DNA of 34,230 nt, taken from assembly GCA_036259475.1 (NCBI GenBank), contig DATABS010000093.1:1-34230 (forward strand). The letters run 5' to 3'. Source of the stretch: ZC4RG17 sp036259475. Its GTDB lineage: Bacteria; Actinomycetota; Acidimicrobiia; Spongiisociales; ZC4RG35. The notes under the pieces are model-generated. The model searched no databases. It had not been told where the DNA came from and was given only the letters and a program-made list of their open reading frames with translations. This document shows positions 6,584 to 14,002 of this stretch, one piece after another. A program made the translations under genes and the position numbers. The first letter of the stretch is position 1. Each line of letters opens with the position of its first letter.

Positions 6584-7183
6584 TCATCCTACCGAAGCCT
6601 CGATCTCATCCGCATAGAGATCCTCCTCGATGAAGTAACGCCAGACGGCGTCCCGGACCAGAAAACGGGTCGATAGCCCTCGCGAGACCCGACGTCGGAT
6701 CTGCGTCCCGGAGACGTCGAGCGGCACCATGTCGAGCCAGTGCATCTCCACCTTTCCCTGGAGGGAGGTCTCCACATCGGCGGCTGCCGTACTCGGGCGG
6801 GGCGCCACTGCGAGGACGACGCGCTCCAGCACCTCAGTCGCTCGATGCCATGTCGGGAGGTTGCGGGCCGAATCTGCTCCCAGAATGAGGACGAGTTCGA
6901 GCTCGTCGTCGAAGTCCGCCAGCGTGTCGGCGGTGTAGGTCCAGCCATCCCGGTGGACCTCCCGATCATCAGCGACGAAGTAGTCGACGCCGGCGACCGC
7001 GAGACGGGTCATGGCCCACCGATGCTCCGGCGCCGACACGTGACGGGCGGCTTTTTGCCAGGGAGCTCCCGCCGGCATGAACACGACCATGTCCAGTCCG
7101 AGCTGGTGGTAGGCGACCTCTCCCGTGTGCAGGTGGGCGAGGTGCGGTGGGTCGAACGTTCCGCCCAGTATTCCGATGCGCAC
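6584..7183 (-). CDS. nadD: Nicotinate-nucleotide adenylyltransferase NadD
   Basis: 199 residues. The enzyme adenylates nicotinate mononucleotide to deamido-NAD in NAD synthesis. The N-terminus RIGILGGTFDPPHLAHL carries the nucleotidyltransferase GGTFDPxHxxH motif, PAGAPWQK the substrate loop, ILGADSARNLPTW the central strand, and VSGTQIRRRV the ISSTxIR-type C-terminal motif. Start GTG 7183 is chosen because the fold begins at once. The open frame reaches 7306 but those residues are unlike NadD. No Shine-Dalgarno is visible; TATCCT lies 7 nt upstream, the layout of a leaderless actinobacterial mRNA. It overlaps the 3' part of the M23-like frame and precedes rsfS, its usual partner. Confidence 0.93.
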   Translation of the reverse strand: MRIGILGGTFDPPHLAHLHTGEVAYHQLGLDMVVFMPAGAPWQKAARHVSAPEHRWAMTRLAVAGVDYFVADDREVHRDGWTYTADTLADFDDELELVLILGADSARNLPTWHRATEVLERVVLAVAPRPSTAAADVETSLQGKVEMHWLDMVPLDVSGTQIRRRVSRGLSTRFLVRDAVWRYFIEEDLYADEIEASVG

Positions 7184-7613
7184 TGCCGCCAGGATAGGGA
7201 ACCAAGCGCAGGGCATCACTGATCGGTCGGAAGCTGCATCGCAGGAAGGGGCCGGGATCGACATAACTGCCACCGAGGCGAACGGAGAGGTGCACGGCAG
7301 GTTCACCGTGGGCGAGTCCGGAAGTCCCGAGGATATCTCCCCGGTTCACGCGTTGTCCCGCCGAAACTTGCACCGTCGACAGATACGACACCGACACCTT
7401 CAGTTCGCCCTGTTGGACGGTGACGGTCCGCATACTCGCCACCGAGCCCGCGAATGAAACCGATCCGTCCAGCGGAGCTCGAACCGGTGTTCCGACCGGT
7501 GTTCCCAGGTCTACGCCCCAGTGGCCGGCATACGCTCCTTGCGGGGCGAACACCCCCGTCTGGGCCCCGTCCACCGGCGACAGCAGGCAGACCAGGCCTA
7601 TCGCTACCCACAT
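6969..7613 (-). CDS. Secreted degenerate M23/LytM-domain protein
   Basis: The open frame gives 214 residues from ATG 7613 (AAGGA 7 nt upstream, and a signal-peptide-like start MWVAIGLVCLLSPVDGA). The LytM/M23 domain covers about residues 22-122: GHWGVDLGTPVGTPVRAPLDG, then VSAGQRVNRGDILG and AVHLSVRLGGSYVDP. Of the M23 zinc ligands H31 and D35 remain. The third ligand, second His of HxH, is Ser110, and the catalytic His of the YAHLS region is Tyr77. Hydrolase activity is therefore unlikely; degenerate LytM domains such as EnvC and NlpD work as amidase activators. The domain ends near residue 140 (LRLVPYP); the next approximately 72 codons run out of phase through the start of nadD and look non-native. 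A lost stop codon is likely. Confidence 0.7.
   Translation of the reverse strand: MWVAIGLVCLLSPVDGAQTGVFAPQGAYAGHWGVDLGTPVGTPVRAPLDGSVSFAGSVASMRTVTVQQGELKVSVSYLSTVQVSAGQRVNRGDILGTSGLAHGEPAVHLSVRLGGSYVDPGPFLRCSFRPISDALRLVPYPGGSAHRNTGRNVRPTAPRPPAHGRGRLPPARTGHGRVHAGGSSLAKSRPSRVGAGASVGHDPSRGRRRRLLRR
7191..7196 (-). promoter_or_regulatory. Candidate -10 of leaderless nadD
   Basis: TATCCT (minus strand) ends 7 nt before the GTG of nadD. A TANNNT hexamer 7-10 nt before a start codon is the usual mark of leaderless transcripts in actinobacteria. No -35 was recognised. Confidence 0.4.
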
Positions 7614-7737
7614 ATCCAATCCTTCCGGTGACGAACCTATCGGATCACCTACCCGACGGGAAGGGGTCCGGACTCCCGGGAGTTGAGACCCGCCCGCAGC
7701 ACTAGCGTGGAGCCGTAGACCACACCAAGGACGGAAC

Positions 7738-8766
7738 ATGACCAAGACCAGAATCGGTCTGATGGGCTTTGGCCGGATCGGCCGCAACGTCTTTCGTCTC
7801 GTGCGTAACCACCCCGAGCTCGAAGTCGGAGTGATATGCGACGTGGCGGACCCCGCCGGACTGACCTACCTACTCAAGTACGACTCGATCTACGGCCGCT
7901 ATCCCGGAGAGGTTCACTACGAGGACGGGATCCTCACCGCCGACGACAGAGAGGTGTCATTCCTGTCGGAGAAGGAACCGCGCGACGTCGAGTGGTCGGA
8001 GTACGGGGTGGACCTGGTCATCGAGGCAACGACCCGGTATCGCAGCAAAGCCGCCAACGAAGACCACCTGAACAACGGCGCTCGGGCGGTCGTCATAGCC
8101 TCGAGTCCCGAAACCCCCGGAGAGATTCCCATGGTCCTTATGGGAATCAACGACGAGATACTCGAAGAGAACCCTCGCATCGTCGCCTTGGGATCCAACA
8201 CGTCGAACGCCCTTGCTCCGGTGTTGCGCACACTCGACGAGCGATTCGGCGTCGATCGGGCGTTCTGGACCACCGTCCATGCCATGTCCAACTCGGGTCG
8301 TCTGGCCGACGTGCCGGGGGAAGGTTTCCGCTCGAGTCGGGCCGCGGGGGAAAACATCATCCCCGAACAGACCAACTCACCCCAGATCATCAGCCAGGTC
8401 ATGCCCGAATTCGAGGGGAAGCTGTCGGCTGTGGCCCTCAACGTTCCGGTGCCGGACGGCTCAACCGTCGACCTGGTCACCGACCTTCGAACCGAAACCA
8501 CCGCGGCCGATGTCAACACCGCCATCCAAGAGGCGGCGACCAGCCGCTACCGCAACATCCTCGACTACATCGACGATCCGATCGTTTCCTCCGATGTTCG
8601 AAGCTCCACCTACTCGGGTCTGTTCGACTCCCTTTCCACCCTTGTGATGGGAGGGACGATGGTCAAGACCATTACGTGGTTCAACAACGGTTGGGGATAC
8701 TCCGCCCGCATCGTCGAGGTCGTCGAGCGGCTGGCCAAGCACCTCGTGAAGGAGACAGTCACATGA
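7738..8766 (+). CDS. GAPDH-like protein without catalytic cysteine
   Basis: 342 residues, full length and collinear with GAPDH. The NAD-binding start IGLMGFGRIGRNVFRLV, the KYDSIYGRY strand, TTVHA (His181) and WGYSARIVE are kept. The active-site SNASCTTNC is replaced by LGSNTSNALAP, so catalytic Cys becomes Asn154 and the second Cys becomes Ala158. The substrate-phosphate regions are also changed: E-S-T-G-V-F is E-A-T-T-R-Y, T-T-T-G is E-Q-T-N, and the arginine of M-R-V-P-V-P is Asn235. It cannot run the normal phosphorylating reaction. It is not decayed: no stops, and NAD-site and dimer residues remain. AAGGA at 7727-7731 precedes ATG 7738. The stop overlaps the next gene's start (ATGA), so it is made together with the active GAPDH, perhaps as a hetero-oligomer partner or a sensor. 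Confidence 0.85.
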   Translation: MTKTRIGLMGFGRIGRNVFRLVRNHPELEVGVICDVADPAGLTYLLKYDSIYGRYPGEVHYEDGILTADDREVSFLSEKEPRDVEWSEYGVDLVIEATTRYRSKAANEDHLNNGARAVVIASSPETPGEIPMVLMGINDEILEENPRIVALGSNTSNALAPVLRTLDERFGVDRAFWTTVHAMSNSGRLADVPGEGFRSSRAAGENIIPEQTNSPQIISQVMPEFEGKLSAVALNVPVPDGSTVDLVTDLRTETTAADVNTAIQEAATSRYRNILDYIDDPIVSSDVRSSTYSGLFDSLSTLVMGGTMVKTITWFNNGWGYSARIVEVVERLAKHLVKETVT

Positions 8767-9812
8767 GCCTGAAAGTTGCAATCAACGGGTTCGGCCGAAT
8801 CGGACGGGCCGTCTTCCGGATCATCGCTTCGCGGACGGACTCGGACCTCGAGGTGGTTGCCGTCAACGACCTGGCGGACGACGACGTCCTCGCTTATCTG
8901 CTGGAGTACGACACGGTGATGGGGCCCTTCGAGCAGGAAGTCACCGTGAGCGACGAGACGATGACGGTCGGCAAGCACAGGATCCGGATGCTGCGCGAGA
9001 CCGACCCCGCCAAGCTCCCTTGGAAGGAGTTGGACGTCGACGTCGTCATCGAATCGACCGGCGTCTTCCGGGATCGGGCGTCACTCGAAAAGCATCTCCA
9101 GGCCGGCGCCCGACGCGTCGTCCTGACCGTCCCCGCCAAGGACACCATCGACGAGACGGTCGTGTTGGGAGTCAACGACGACAAGCTCGACGGCTCCGAC
9201 CTGATCGTGTCCAACGCCTCTTGCACCACCAACTGTCTGGCTCCGGTGGCGAAAGTGCTCAACGACGAGTTCGGCATCAGGCGAGGCGTGATGACCACCG
9301 TCCACGCCTACACCAACGATCAGCGTCTGGCCGACGTCCCCCACAAAGATCTGCGGCGGAGCCGGGCGGCCACCGAGAACATCATTCCCACGACGACGGG
9401 AGCCGCCAAGGCGGTCGGCGAGGTACTTCCCGAGTTGGACGGGAAGCTCGACGGAATGGCCATGCGAGTCCCCGTCCCGGACGGCTCCACCGTCGATCTT
9501 GTGGTGGAACTCGACCGCGAGGTCACCGCCGAAGAGGTCAACGCCGCCATCCGCCGCGCCGCCGAGGGGGAGATGGCCGGCATCCTCGAGTACAACGAGG
9601 ACCCTATCGTCTCCACCGATATCATCGGTAACCCGCATTCGTCGATCTTCGACTCGGCCGGCACCCAGGTGCTGGGCGGGAACCTGGTGAAAGTGTTGTC
9701 GTGGTACGACAACGAGTGGGGATACTCGAACCGGGTGGTTGACCTGGTGGAGCGGTTGGGTGAGGTGATGGAAGGCGACGGAAGCCGGAAGGCGGAGGTC
9801 CGAAGCCGGTAA
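8763..9812 (+). CDS. gap: Glyceraldehyde-3-phosphate dehydrogenase (type I)
   Basis: 349 residues from ATG 8763, which overlaps the upstream TGA and has AAGGAG at 8749-8754. The frame is open far upstream inside the preceding gene, but that part is a shadow. It oxidises glyceraldehyde 3-phosphate to 1,3-bisphosphoglycerate with NAD in glycolysis. Motifs are intact: INGFGRIGRAVFR, VNDLADDDVLAYLLEYD (Asp at the NAD-selecting position), ESTGVF, SNASCTTNCLAP with Cys154, TTVHAYTNDQ with His181, TTTGAAKAV, MRVPVPDGS and WYDNEWGYSNR. Residue numbers of Cys154 and His181 coincide with Asn154 and His181 of the upstream paralogue, which points to tandem duplication. pgk and tpiA, common partners, are not in the window. 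Confidence 0.96.
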   Translation: MSLKVAINGFGRIGRAVFRIIASRTDSDLEVVAVNDLADDDVLAYLLEYDTVMGPFEQEVTVSDETMTVGKHRIRMLRETDPAKLPWKELDVDVVIESTGVFRDRASLEKHLQAGARRVVLTVPAKDTIDETVVLGVNDDKLDGSDLIVSNASCTTNCLAPVAKVLNDEFGIRRGVMTTVHAYTNDQRLADVPHKDLRRSRAATENIIPTTTGAAKAVGEVLPELDGKLDGMAMRVPVPDGSTVDLVVELDREVTAEEVNAAIRRAAEGEMAGILEYNEDPIVSTDIIGNPHSSIFDSAGTQVLGGNLVKVLSWYDNEWGYSNRVVDLVERLGEVMEGDGSRKAEVRSR

Positions 9813-9816
9813 CCGA

Positions 9817-10188
9817 CTACGGCAGCAGGTCCAGGACGGTCTTGCGGAATTCGTTGGGTTGGAACGGCTTGGTGACGAAGGCGTCGGCGCCCCCCTCGTC
9901 GGCGCGGCGGCGGGACTCCTCCTCGGCGTGGGCGGTCAACACCACCACCGGTGTTCCCTTGACGGTCTCGTCGGAACGGACGTTGGCCAGGACCTCCCAG
10001 CCGTCCATCCCGGGGAGGCCGATGTCGAGGACCACCAGATCAGGCGACTCGGAATGTACCGCAGCCAGGCCGCTCTTGCCATCGTCCCGGGTGACGATCT
10101 CGAGGTCGGCAGCCCGGAGGCAGACCTCGATCAACCGTCGGATGACGGCGGAGTCCTCGATCACCAGAATTCGATGGCCCAAAGCCAC
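9817..10188 (-). CDS. Single-domain response regulator (CheY-like)
   Basis: 123 residues consisting only of a receiver domain. The acidic pair is Glu11-Asp12, the phospho-acceptor Asp55 sits in VVLDIGLPGMDGW, and Thr85 (VVLTAHA) and Lys107 (VTKPF) complete the active site. No output domain follows. Start is GTG 10188; a TTG at 10182 has better spacing to GAGG and is possible. It lies 77 nt downstream of the VWA gene on the same strand and converges on gap with 4 nt between stops. No histidine kinase is adjacent, so the partner is unknown. Such receivers act by binding a target protein or in phosphorelays. Confidence 0.9.
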   Translation of the reverse strand: MALGHRILVIEDSAVIRRLIEVCLRAADLEIVTRDDGKSGLAAVHSESPDLVVLDIGLPGMDGWEVLANVRSDETVKGTPVVVLTAHAEEESRRRADEGGADAFVTKPFQPNEFRKTVLDLLP

Positions 10189-10265
10189 ACCTCGCTACTC
10201 GGTTGCCTTGAAGAAAGATTCGTACCCGGAGAGTATCGGTCGGCCTCCGCCCAGAGTTGAGAACA

Positions 10266-11729
10266 TCAATGTGCCTGTATCCGGTTCCGGGAGCCTGGCA
10301 GACTCAGCTCCTCGACGAAAGCTTCCAGCTGGCGCAACGTCCTCACCTCATAGACGCCGTTACACCAGCGCCCGTAGCGGCTCATTACCGAATCGCCCGT
10401 GTCCCAGTAGCTGGGCGGCTCGGGGTTGAGCCAGTAAACCGCCCGGGCCTTGGCCGCGATCTCTGCCAGGAGCTCATCCTGGGGCGGCCGGTAGTTGTTG
10501 CGGGCGTCCCCCGTGATGATGAGCGTCGAGCGGGGCGTGACGTCGCGCCCGTACTTTTCTCCGAACGCCGCCAACGCAGTTCCGTAGTCCGAGTGACCGT
10601 CGTGGAGCACCACCTCAGCCTCGGCAGCGACACGCGCGAGAGCCCCGGTGAAGTCGGTCCCCGGGCCGAACAGGTCGGTCACCTCGTCGACGGTGTCGAT
10701 GAAAGCGAAGGAGCGGAGCTTGGAGAACTGGGTCGACATGGCATAGGTGAACTGAAGGGTGAAGCGAGCGAAAGTGGCCATCGAACCGGAGATGTCGCAC
10801 AGGAGGAAGACCTCGGGACGATGAGGCTTGGGGCTCCGGAAGCGGGGATCCAGCGGGACGCCTCCCGTGGCCAGCGAACGCCGCATCGTCTTGCGGAAGT
10901 CGAGGCGACCGCGACGCAACAGGCGGCGGCGTCGGGCGAGCCGCGCCGCCAGCTTGCGGGTAAGCGGCACGATGGCGTCCTCGAGAGCCGCCAGGTCGGT
11001 TCGGGTCGCATGCATGAGGTCAACGTCTTCGGTGAGCGGCCGACGCAGGGTACGGGCAACCGCCTCACGCCCCCGATCGGCCACGAGCCGCCGGCGGATC
11101 TCTTCCTGGACGGCTTGCCGCAACTCCTCCATGCGCTCACCCACCTCCTCGGAGAGAAGCCGCCGGTCGAGGTCCCCCAACTCACCGTCCTGTCCGGTGA
11201 GAACGTCTCGCAGCATGGCCTCGATCTGGTCGACGTCCAGACGCCGCAGAGTCCGGTACAGGTAATAGGTGCCTCCGACGGGCCGTCCCGGCTCGAAGCC
11301 GGAGAGTCGGTCAACCGCTCCCCCGATCGCCGCCTGCAACGCGTCCATATCCCCGTCGAGCAGCGCCTGGAGGAGCGACCGGCGGAGGTCGTCCAGGTCG
11401 TCCTCGACTCCCCCGGTGCCTCCGGCCCCGCCCTCACCCTCGCCGCCGGGCGCACCCACGCCGGACTCGTCCCCGGCGGGATCCTGCGGGCTGCGAGCGA
11501 AGTAGACCTCGAATGCGGTGTCGAAGGCCCCCAGATGTCGTTCTGCCTTGACCAAAGTGGCGGCCAGCGTCTCTTTCAACCCGCGACGATCGCCGATGTC
11601 GATCACTTCCAGGGCGCGCATGGCGTCGATCGTCTCCACCATCGACACCGGTACCCCGGCGGCCCTCAACTCTCCGACGAACCCCGTGATGAGGGAGGTA
11701 ATGGGCGTCGAGGTCGCCGGGCTGGTCAC
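10266..11729 (-). CDS. VWA-domain protein, CoxE-like
   Basis: 487 residues. An N-terminal helical part (IDAMRALEVIDIGDRRGLKETL) is followed by a Gly/Glu-rich linker at about 85-108, a long charged helical middle, and a von Willebrand A domain from about 300. The MIDAS is complete: DISGS from Asp312, the threonine of GTDFTGAL and the aspartate of ITGDARNN. The middle R-R-x-R-R-L-L-R-R-G-R-L-D-F-R-K-T-M-R-R-S segment is typical of CoxE-like VWA proteins that work with MoxR ATPases in metal-cofactor insertion or complex assembly. Start GTG 11729 overlaps the MoxR stop (GTGA), so the two are translationally coupled. The client is not in the window; no carbon monoxide dehydrogenase genes are seen. 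Confidence 0.88.
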   Translation of the reverse strand: MTSPATSTPITSLITGFVGELRAAGVPVSMVETIDAMRALEVIDIGDRRGLKETLAATLVKAERHLGAFDTAFEVYFARSPQDPAGDESGVGAPGGEGEGGAGGTGGVEDDLDDLRRSLLQALLDGDMDALQAAIGGAVDRLSGFEPGRPVGGTYYLYRTLRRLDVDQIEAMLRDVLTGQDGELGDLDRRLLSEEVGERMEELRQAVQEEIRRRLVADRGREAVARTLRRPLTEDVDLMHATRTDLAALEDAIVPLTRKLAARLARRRRLLRRGRLDFRKTMRRSLATGGVPLDPRFRSPKPHRPEVFLLCDISGSMATFARFTLQFTYAMSTQFSKLRSFAFIDTVDEVTDLFGPGTDFTGALARVAAEAEVVLHDGHSDYGTALAAFGEKYGRDVTPRSTLIITGDARNNYRPPQDELLAEIAAKARAVYWLNPEPPSYWDTGDSVMSRYGRWCNGVYEVRTLRQLEAFVEELSLPGSRNRIQAH

Positions 11730-12595
11730 CGTCGGGTGAGTTCCGCGGTGGCTCGGTCGATGTCCGACTGATACTTCAGCAGGACATGCAATGTGTCGGT
11801 CACGGTCTCGGTGTCGAGATGCTCGATGGCCAAGGCGAGCAGCGTTCGGGCCCAGTCGATCGACTCGGACACCGACGGCGCCTTCTTCAGGTCCATCTGG
11901 CGGATGGACCGGACGATCCCGGCGATCTGCTTGGCCAGCTTCTCGGGCAGGTCCGGAACGCGGGTGAGCAGGATCTCCTGTTCTCGATCAGCATCGGGAT
12001 ACGAGATATGTAGGAAAAGGCACCGTCGCTTGAGCGCTTCAGACAGCTCGCGGGTGTTGTTGGAGGTGAGCACCACGAACGGCTGTGTTGAAGCCGTGAT
12101 CGTGCCCAATTCCGGAATCGAGACTTGGAAGTCCGAGAGCACCTCGAGCAACAGCGCCTCGGTCTCGATCTCGACTCGGTCGATCTCGTCGATGAGAAGC
12201 ACCACCGGCTGCTCCGAGCGGATCGCCTCGAGCAGAGGCCGACTGAGGAGGAAATCGTCCGAGAAGATGTCGTCTTCCAGCTGGTCCCACTCGTGGTCTT
12301 CGTCTGCCTGGATCCGGAGGAGCTGCTTCTTGTAATTCCATTCATAGAGAGCCTTCGACTCGTCGAGACCCTCATAGCACTGGAGGCGAATCAGGCGACG
12401 GTCCCACAGCTTCGCCAGCGACTTCGCCAGCTCCGTCTTACCGACGCCGGCCGGGCCCTCCACCAGAATCGGCTTTCCCAGGCGATCCGCCAGGAAGGCC
12501 ACCTGGGCGATGCGGTGATCGGCGAGGTAGTCGACGTCCGCCAGACCCTTCATCACATCGGCAGGGGATCCGAAATTGGAAGCGGTGTCGATCAT
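11726..12595 (-). CDS. MoxR-family AAA+ ATPase
   Basis: 289 residues from ATG 12595 (AAAGGA just upstream). The frame is open to 12922, but that region is antisense to trkA. Walker A is EGPAGVGKTE (46-55), Walker B VVLLIDEIDR (131-140), sensor 1 is FVVLTSNNTRELSEALKRRC, and the RRC arginine finger region follows. The C-terminal helical lid includes SVSESIDWARTLLAL. MoxR ATPases act as chaperones with VWA partners to mature enzyme complexes; the partner is the next gene, overlapping by 4 nt. It is divergent from trkA with 75 nt between starts. The charged insert YEWNYKKQLLRIQ at about 84-96 is typical of the CoxD-like subgroup. Confidence 0.92.
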   Translation of the reverse strand: MIDTASNFGSPADVMKGLADVDYLADHRIAQVAFLADRLGKPILVEGPAGVGKTELAKSLAKLWDRRLIRLQCYEGLDESKALYEWNYKKQLLRIQADEDHEWDQLEDDIFSDDFLLSRPLLEAIRSEQPVVLLIDEIDRVEIETEALLLEVLSDFQVSIPELGTITASTQPFVVLTSNNTRELSEALKRRCLFLHISYPDADREQEILLTRVPDLPEKLAKQIAGIVRSIRQMDLKKAPSVSESIDWARTLLALAIEHLDTETVTDTLHVLLKYQSDIDRATAELTRR

Positions 12596-12654
12596 GGTCC
12601 TTTGGGGAGCGGGTGGGCCAGTGTAGGAGTCCACGTTGAGCCTTCCGGCAGGAG

Positions 12655-12660
12655 TACCCT
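12655..12660 (+). promoter_or_regulatory. Candidate -10 of near-leaderless trkA
   Basis: TACCCT ends 10 nt before the trkA ATG, and no Shine-Dalgarno lies at a usable distance (the nearest GGAG is about 17 nt away). This fits a leaderless or very short-leader mRNA. No -35 with proper spacing was found. Confidence 0.35.
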
Positions 12661-12670
12661 GCTCGAAAGC

Positions 12671-14002
12671 ATGAAGATCATCGTCGTGGGAGCGGGGGCG
12701 GTCGGCACGTATCTCGCCGAACGGCTGTCCAGCGAAGGCCAGGACGTCCACGTCATCGAAGCCGATGAGGAACGCGCCGCCGCCCTCCAAGAGAACATCG
12801 ATGCCCTCGTCATCGTGGGCAACGGAGCATCGATCCCCACCCTCGAGCAGGCAGGAGTCAAGAACGCCGACCTGCTCATCGCCGTGTCGAGCTCCGATGG
12901 CGCCAACATCCTCGCCTGTCATACCGCCCGCCAGCTGGGGGTGAAGCGGACCGTCGCGAGAATCGAAGATCCCGGGTTACGAGAAGGGGTAGACCAGCTG
13001 GGCGTCGACGTCGTCATCGATCCTGGCGCCACCGCCGCCCACGAGTTACTCGGCCTGGTCCGTGAGACAGGCGTCTCCGAAATCGTCTACTTCGCCGATG
13101 ACAAGCTCGTCTTGATCGGCGGCATCGTGACACCGGCCTCTCCCCTCACCCGGGCCACGCTCGAATACCTCAGGATGCGCAACTCTGAGTGGGGTTGGGT
13201 GGTGGCGGCGGTCGTTCGTCACGGCCGGACCATGGTCGGTGCCGCCGACACCCGAATCCAAGCCGGCGATCATGCTCTCATCATGACAACGACCTCCAAT
13301 CTGGAACGGGCCACAGCCCTATTGGGATTGCGCCGGGGTCATATCGACCGGGTGATCATCATGGGGACCACCCGCCTCTCCGAGCTGACGGCCGACGCGA
13401 TGGTCGATGCGGGATTCTCGGTCGCAATCGTCGATTCCGATCGGGCGCGCTGTTCGACCATGGCGGCGCGCCATCCCAAAGCGGTGGTGGTCCACGGCGA
13501 CCCCACCGATCCCGACGTGCTCAGCGACCTCGACTTGGACAGCGGCGATGCCGTTCTTGCCCTGACGGGTTGGGATGAGGTGAATATCACGGCCTGCCTA
13601 GTGGCGAAGGCGCTCGGGGCGGCCTCCACGGTGGCCCGGTTCAATCGAATCGAATATGTCTCCCTTCTCTCCGGCGTTGGCATCGACGCCGCCGTTTCAG
13701 CTCGGTTGCTGGCGGCATCGGCCATCCTGCGGTTCGTGCGCCATGGCAAGATCCAGCAGGTCGTGACGTTCTCAGATACCGATGCGGAAGCGATCGAACT
13801 GGAGGTGGCCGAAGACGCGCCGGCGATAGGCTCATCCCTCATCGAGCTCGAGCTGCCTCGCGGGGTGGTGATCGGAGGTATCTCGCGGGCCGACACGACG
13901 TTCGTCCCCGACGGATCGACCGTGATAAGGGCCGGTGACCAGTTGATCCTGTTCTCGCTCCCGGCCTCGGTCGAGGAATCCGCCGCTCTGTTCGCTCCCT
14001 GA
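12671..14002 (+). CDS. trkA: Trk potassium-uptake regulator TrkA
   Basis: 443 residues, the usual size of TrkA with two RCK units. Each unit has a Rossmann NAD(H)-binding part: IIVVGAGAVGTYLAERL at residue 3 with acidic HVIEADEER, and a second RVIIMGTTRLSELTADAM near 225 with VAIVDSDRAR. Each is followed by a TrkA-C-type domain; the last, at about 370-440, contains IGSSLIELELPRGVVIGGISR. The second glycine motif is altered (GTTRLS instead of GxGxxG), so nucleotide binding there is doubtful. TrkA forms the cytosolic gating ring for the TrkH channel, whose gene starts on the A of the TrkA stop (TGATG). Frame extension to 12125 is antisense to moxR and ignored. Confidence 0.95.
   Translation: MKIIVVGAGAVGTYLAERLSSEGQDVHVIEADEERAAALQENIDALVIVGNGASIPTLEQAGVKNADLLIAVSSSDGANILACHTARQLGVKRTVARIEDPGLREGVDQLGVDVVIDPGATAAHELLGLVRETGVSEIVYFADDKLVLIGGIVTPASPLTRATLEYLRMRNSEWGWVVAAVVRHGRTMVGAADTRIQAGDHALIMTTTSNLERATALLGLRRGHIDRVIIMGTTRLSELTADAMVDAGFSVAIVDSDRARCSTMAARHPKAVVVHGDPTDPDVLSDLDLDSGDAVLALTGWDEVNITACLVAKALGAASTVARFNRIEYVSLLSGVGIDAAVSARLLAASAILRFVRHGKIQQVVTFSDTDAEAIELEVAEDAPAIGSSLIELELPRGVVIGGISRADTTFVPDGSTVIRAGDQLILFSLPASVEESAALFAP

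Noticed and set aside
7836..8762. Very long plus-strand frame that could suggest a fusion upstream of gap
   Set aside because: It is an out-of-phase shadow of the first GAPDH-like gene; gap has its own start and AAGGAG at 8749-8754.
12596..12922. N-terminal extension of the MoxR ATPase frame
   Set aside because: It is antisense to trkA and unlike MoxR proteins, which begin close to ATG 12595.
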